In this document: in pieces, positions 60,640 to 64,000 of the stretch
How positions within the stretch are numbered: the stretch's first letter is position 1
Layout of the letters: every line of letters begins with the position of its first letter
Origin: Diaphorobacter limosus
GTDB taxonomy: Bacteria > Pseudomonadota > Gammaproteobacteria > Burkholderiales > Burkholderiaceae_C
DNA: 64,000 nucleotides
Reading direction: 5' to 3'
NCBI RefSeq assembly: GCF_033100095.1
Contig: NZ_CP136921.1
Location: forward strand, 3,375,001-3,439,000
The notes under the pieces: model-generated
The model's database searches: none
What the model was told of the DNA's origin: nothing
What the model saw: the letters and a program-made list of their open reading frames with translations, nothing else
Position numbers and translations under genes: made by a program

Positions 60640-62967
60640 TTACTGCGGGTTGCCGGCTTCGCCGCCCTGGGGCTGCGGCACGGTGCGTGCGGGTGCCGGC
60701 GGCGTGAGCATGACCGGCGCCAGCGGCGCGGGTACGGCGGTGGCGCCGGTGGCGCTGCCGCCTTGCAGCGGCGGCAATACCGGCGCATCGGACACGCTGC
60801 GCATCATGGTGCTGGGGGCTGGCTGGGTGTTTTGCTGCAGCGCGCGAATGGCCTCGTAACGGTCCACCATCAGCGCGTCGCTGGTGGCGCTGTCGCGTAT
60901 CACCACCGGGCGCAGAAAGACCATCAAATTGGTCTTCTGGCGCTGGCGTTTTTCGTTGCGGAACAGCCCGCCCACCACGGGCAGGTCGCCCATCAGCGGC
61001 ACCTTGTCCTGGCCCAGCGAGTAGCTGTCTTCCAGCAGGCCGCCGATGACGATCACGCTGCCGTCGTCCACCAGCACGGCGGACTCGATGGAGCGCTTGC
61101 TGGTCGAGGGGCCGTTCTGGTTGGTGAGTGTGGAGCTGTCCACCTTGGAGACCTCCTGGTACAGCGTCAGCTTGACCGTGCCGTTCTCGCTGATCTGCGG
61201 GCGCACGCGCAGCATCAGGCCCACGTCCTTGCGCTCCACGGTGGTGAAGGGGTTCACGGCGCCGTTGTTGCCGCCGGTGTTGGTGTATGAGCCGGTGGGG
61301 AAGGGCACGTTGTTGCCGATGATGATCTGCGCCTCTTCGTTGTCCAGCGTCATCAGGTTGGGGGTGGACAGCACGTTGGCATCGCCCGTGTTCTCCAGGA
61401 AGTTGGCCAGCGCGCCCAGGTAGTACTTGCCGTTGATGCGCGGGGCGATGGCCAGGTTCATGCCATTGCCCAGGGCGTTGCTGGTGAGCGACGCGTAGTT
61501 GCCCGTGGCAGCAGCCACCGCCAAGTCGATGATGTTGCCGCCGGCCACGTTGGAGTTGGTGCCTATCACCCCAACGGCGCCGTTGCCGTAGTTGCCGAAA
61601 GCGGTTTGCCACTGGATGCCGAACTCGGCCACCTTGTTGGCGCTCACCTCCACGATCAGGCTCTCGATCAGCACCTGGGCGCGCCGGCCGTCCAGCTTGT
61701 CGATCACGGCGCGCAGCTGGCGGTACTGCGGCTCGGGCGCGCTGATGATGAGCGAGTTGGTCGTCGGGTCGGCCTGTATCTGTCCGCCCGTGCTGGGCTG
61801 GTTGCTGTTGCCGCCGCGGTTCAGGCCCGTGGCAGTGCCCGAGCCCAGGCCGCCGCCGGTGCTGCTGCCCATGGCGCTGCTGCTCAGGCTGCTTTGGTTC
61901 CCCATGCCGCCTGACGGGCTGGTTTGCGCCAGGCCGCTGACGCCCGTGCCGCCGCTCGAGGTGGCGCCGGCGCCGCCGCCCGGATTGCTTGCCTGCAGCG
62001 CGGCGCGCAGCGTGGCGGCCAGCTTCACGGCGTCGGCATTCTTCAGGTAGACCACATGGATGTTGCCGCTGGCCGCCGAGCTGCCGGGCGCGGCCGGCTG
62101 GTCCAGCTTGGCCACCAGCGAGCGCACCAGCGCCAGCCGCGCGGGATTGGCCGCGCGCACGATCAGCGCGTTGCTGCGTGGCTCCGCCAGCAGCGTGGTC
62201 TTGAAGGCGGTGTCGGTCTGGCCCTGGGTTGCGGCCGGTGCGGCCCCGGTGCTGCCCGAGCCCTCGACCAGCCGCGCCACCAGCGGCGCCAGGTCGGAGG
62301 CCAGCGCGTGCTGCAGCGGTATCACCTCCAGGTCGGTGGCGTTGGAGACATCCATGGCGGCGATGATGCGCGCCAGCCGCTGCAGGTTGTCGGCGTAGTC
62401 GGTGATCACCAGCGAGTTGTTGCCGGGGTTGACGTTGATGGTGTTGTTCGGGCTGATCAGGGGGCGCAGCACCGGCACCAGGTTGTTCGCGTTCTCGAAG
62501 TTGAGCTTGAAGATCTGCGTCACCATCTGCCCGCCCGCGGGGGCGCTGCCGCTGCTGCCCTGGGTCACGCTCACGGCGCCGGTCTGCAGCTTGGCGTCGG
62601 CCTCGGGCACCACCTTGTACAGCCCGCCCGATTCGACCACCGTGAAGCCCTGCAGCCGTAGCGCCGCCTGGAACTGCTGGAAGGCCGCCGCCGGCAGCAC
62701 GGCGTTCTCGGTCACCAGCGTGATCTGGCCCTTGACGCGTGGATCGACCACCACGTTGCGGCCGGTGATGGTGGCCATGGTGCGCGCCACGGCCTCGATC
62801 TCGGCGTTGGCGAAGTTCAGCGTCACCGGCTCGCTGGCGCGCACGCTGGGCGGATTGGATTTGGCTGTAGTTTGTGCATTGATTTGGCCGTTAGCGCATA
62901 CCAGTAAAGCGTAAACAGCTATCGAATGAAGAGCAAAACGCCATGGGTGTCGGGAAGAGAAAGGCAT
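60640..62967 (-). CDS. gspD: Type II secretion secretin
   Basis: A 775 aa outer-membrane secretin. A signal peptide (about 1-31, ending AQTTAK) is followed by the N0-N3 domains: VTLNFANAEIEAVARTMATI, INVNPGNNSLVITDYADNLQ and PLQHALASDLAPLVARLVEG. An unusually long Gly/Ser-rich loop (about 330-400) precedes the last N domain. The secretin core has RAQVLIESLIVEVSANKVAE, VLSTPNLMTLDNEEAQIIIG, GLMLRVRPQI and VIGGLLEDSYSLGQDKVPLM. The C-terminus is Pro/Ala-rich. Residues 16-26 of the signal peptide are encoded by a copy of the mini-repeat. It starts four bases after gspN. Confidence 0.94.
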   Translation of the reverse strand: MPFSSRHPWRFALHSIAVYALLVCANGQINAQTTAKSNPPSVRASEPVTLNFANAEIEAVARTMATITGRNVVVDPRVKGQITLVTENAVLPAAAFQQFQAALRLQGFTVVESGGLYKVVPEADAKLQTGAVSVTQGSSGSAPAGGQMVTQIFKLNFENANNLVPVLRPLISPNNTINVNPGNNSLVITDYADNLQRLARIIAAMDVSNATDLEVIPLQHALASDLAPLVARLVEGSGSTGAAPAATQGQTDTAFKTTLLAEPRSNALIVRAANPARLALVRSLVAKLDQPAAPGSSAASGNIHVVYLKNADAVKLAATLRAALQASNPGGGAGATSSGGTGVSGLAQTSPSGGMGNQSSLSSSAMGSSTGGGLGSGTATGLNRGGNSNQPSTGGQIQADPTTNSLIISAPEPQYRQLRAVIDKLDGRRAQVLIESLIVEVSANKVAEFGIQWQTAFGNYGNGAVGVIGTNSNVAGGNIIDLAVAAATGNYASLTSNALGNGMNLAIAPRINGKYYLGALANFLENTGDANVLSTPNLMTLDNEEAQIIIGNNVPFPTGSYTNTGGNNGAVNPFTTVERKDVGLMLRVRPQISENGTVKLTLYQEVSKVDSSTLTNQNGPSTSKRSIESAVLVDDGSVIVIGGLLEDSYSLGQDKVPLMGDLPVVGGLFRNEKRQRQKTNLMVFLRPVVIRDSATSDALMVDRYEAIRALQQNTQPAPSTMMRSVSDAPVLPPLQGGSATGATAVPAPLAPVMLTPPAPARTVPQPQGGEAGNPQ

Positions 62968-62971
62968 AGGT

Positions 62972-63787
62972 TCACCCCAGGGTGATGATGGATCGTGCGC
63001 CGCTGCGCCGTCCGATGATGTTCAGAAGATTCGCCAGCGCCGCCGCGCGCTCGGGCGCGGCGCTGGCCTCGCCGGTAAAACGCAGGCGCTGCCCCACCCA
63101 CTGGCCGTTGCCCGACAGCAGCAGCGCGCCATCCAGCGTAGACAGCGTAAGCTGCGGTGCCTGGCCGCCCGAGCCGCCCTGCAGCAGCAGCCGGTAGCTG
63201 CCCATGGGCCGCAGCGTGGACAGGCGCGAGGACATGTCCAGCGCATCCAGCCGCGCCTGGCCCTGCAGCTGCATGCGCCCGGCCGCCCATTGCAGGGCCA
63301 GGCCGGTGGTGACCAGCTGCAGCCGGCCCTGTGGCTGCACGGTGTTCCAGGGCGTGCCCAGGCCGGCCAGCACGCCGGCCGGCCATTGGCTCTGGCCATC
63401 GGTGATCTGCAGTTGCAGTGCGCCCAGGCCTAGCGCGGCGCGCAGCGTGAGCGGCTGGGCCGTGCAGCAATCGGCCGCAATCTCTGCCTGGGCGCCGCCC
63501 CAGGCGGGGCGCAGGCGCCAGCGCACGCGCCCGGGCAGGGCGGCCTGGTCTTCGCTGCCGGCGCCGCCGGTCAGCACCAGCCGGGCCGAGCCCGTCCACA
63601 CCGTGCCCTGCGCCTGCTGCAACTGCAGCTGGCCGCCGCTGGCCTGCTGCACCCCGCCGGCCAGCCAGCGCGCCGGCGCCCACAGCGCCAGCGCGGGCAA
63701 TGCCCCCAGGCACAGCCCGAGCGCGGCCCAGCGCCAGGGCGCGCGTGGCACTGCCATGGGGGAGCGGGCGTGGGGGCTGCGGGACAT
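62972..63787 (-). CDS. gspN: Type II secretion protein N
   Basis: A 271 aa GspN-family inner-membrane protein. One N-terminal helix (about 17-40) is followed by a beta-rich periplasmic domain: GGQLQLQQAQGTVWTGSARL, GRVRWRLRPAWGGAQAEIAA, RPMGSYRLLLQGGSGGQAPQ and GNGQWVGQRLRFTGEA. GspN is an accessory part near GspC/GspM. The gene sits between gspM and gspD in the expected order. The DNA is very G+C rich. The start is ATG 63787, 16 bases after the gspM stop. Confidence 0.87.
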   Translation of the reverse strand: MSRSPHARSPMAVPRAPWRWAALGLCLGALPALALWAPARWLAGGVQQASGGQLQLQQAQGTVWTGSARLVLTGGAGSEDQAALPGRVRWRLRPAWGGAQAEIAADCCTAQPLTLRAALGLGALQLQITDGQSQWPAGVLAGLGTPWNTVQPQGRLQLVTTGLALQWAAGRMQLQGQARLDALDMSSRLSTLRPMGSYRLLLQGGSGGQAPQLTLSTLDGALLLSGNGQWVGQRLRFTGEASAAPERAAALANLLNIIGRRSGARSIITLG

Positions 63788-63803
63788 GGACGACTGGCGC
63801 GCC

Positions 63804-64000
63804 TCAGTTTGGCGGCAGGGCCAGGGTCAGCGTGCCGTTCCACGGCGCGGGGGGGCTGGCGCCGCCGGTGCTGGCCGTGTTGCGCATCAGCCGGGCCTCG
63901 GTGGGCACGGCGCGCGTCGTGCTGCGCACCTGGGCCAGCCACTGCGCCAGGGCCTCGGGCGGGACATCCTTCAGCGTGATGGCGGCCCGGTCGCCGGTGG
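63804..64000 (-). CDS. gspM: Type II secretion protein M, C-terminal part (5' end outside window)
   Basis: The last 64 codons of a gene running in from beyond base 64000; the stop TGA is at 63806-63804. The frame reads ITLKDVPPEALAQWLAQVRS, then PTEARLMRN, and ends in WNGTLTLALPPN. This is the ferredoxin-like C-terminal domain of GspM, the bitopic protein that binds GspL. It precedes gspN by 16 bases in the same transcript. gspL and the pseudopilin genes should lie beyond the window edge. Confidence 0.82.
   Translation of the reverse strand, partial: TGDRAAITLKDVPPEALAQWLAQVRSTTRAVPTEARLMRNTASTGGASPPAPWNGTLTLALPPN

Noticed and set aside
55837-61290. Plus-strand frames of 685 and 718 codons opposite the hybrid kinase and gspD/gspE
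   Set aside because: They are shadows of clear minus-strand genes, with no start context and compositionally biased translations.
1-64000. CRISPR arrays, tRNA or rRNA genes, prophage or transposase genes
   Set aside because: No regularly spaced repeat series, no tRNA- or rRNA-like segment, and no integrase or transposase motif was seen.

Overview
The window looks like chromosomal DNA of a betaproteobacterium of the family Comamonadaceae (Acidovorax / Alicycliphilus / Diaphorobacter-like). Reasons: high G+C housekeeping genes, a second IF-1 gene with a basic tail, paired cyanophycin synthetases with a linked ABC exporter and DUF1854 gene, and many copies of the intergenic mini-repeat (ATAGCTG..GCGCTT..AAGCGC) that I associate with this family. 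The genus is inference. No tRNA, rRNA, CRISPR array, prophage or transposase gene was seen.

Region 1 (1-18178) is an exopolysaccharide locus of the exosortase A (XrtA/PEP-CTERM) type. A 3' fragment of a glycosyltransferase is followed by wecB and wecC (UDP-ManNAcA), a second glycosyltransferase, a UDP-glucose dehydrogenase and a UDP-glucuronate epimerase-like enzyme. Next come an O-antigen-ligase-like membrane protein, a deacetylase-glycosyltransferase fusion, a propeller-like protein of unknown role, an ATP-grasp ligase, a DegT-type PLP enzyme and a Wzx flippase. A convergent lipoprotein resembling RIFT-barrel polysaccharide lyases closes the block. From about 6.5 to 16.5 kb the DNA is clearly more A+T rich than the rest, which suggests imported, strain-variable genes. 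The precursors point to an acidic, uronate-rich polymer.

Region 2 (19140-32755) holds the conserved XrtA accessory set: a GNAT/CelD-like acyltransferase, hydrolases 1 and 2 with an acyl carrier protein (minus strand), a divergent AMP-dependent ligase and PLP decarboxylase, then prsK, prsR and prsT and a secreted trypsin-like protease. Together the ligase, carrier protein, decarboxylase, hydrolases and GNAT look like a small-molecule activation and transfer pathway whose product is unknown. The exosortase itself is not in the window.

Region 3 (32871-40244) is mixed: IF-1, AlkB, an acyl-CoA synthetase, a flavin reductase, a lipase-like hydrolase paired with an M15 endopeptidase, a DsbA-family oxidoreductase and CreA. 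Region 4 (40241-48712) is a cyanophycin block: CphA, a CphA paralogue with a ruined Mur-ligase P-loop, an ABC exporter with an N-terminal zinc ribbon, DUF1854, and a small hypothetical.

Region 5 (48774-64000, mostly minus strand) carries a 5'-nucleotidase and type II secretion genes gspM(partial)-N-D-E and gspF. gspE and gspF are separated by about 8 kb that holds a flavin monooxygenase, a stand-alone CZB protein, two lipoproteins and a three-gene sensory operon (periplasmic binding protein, hybrid histidine kinase, LuxR-type regulator).
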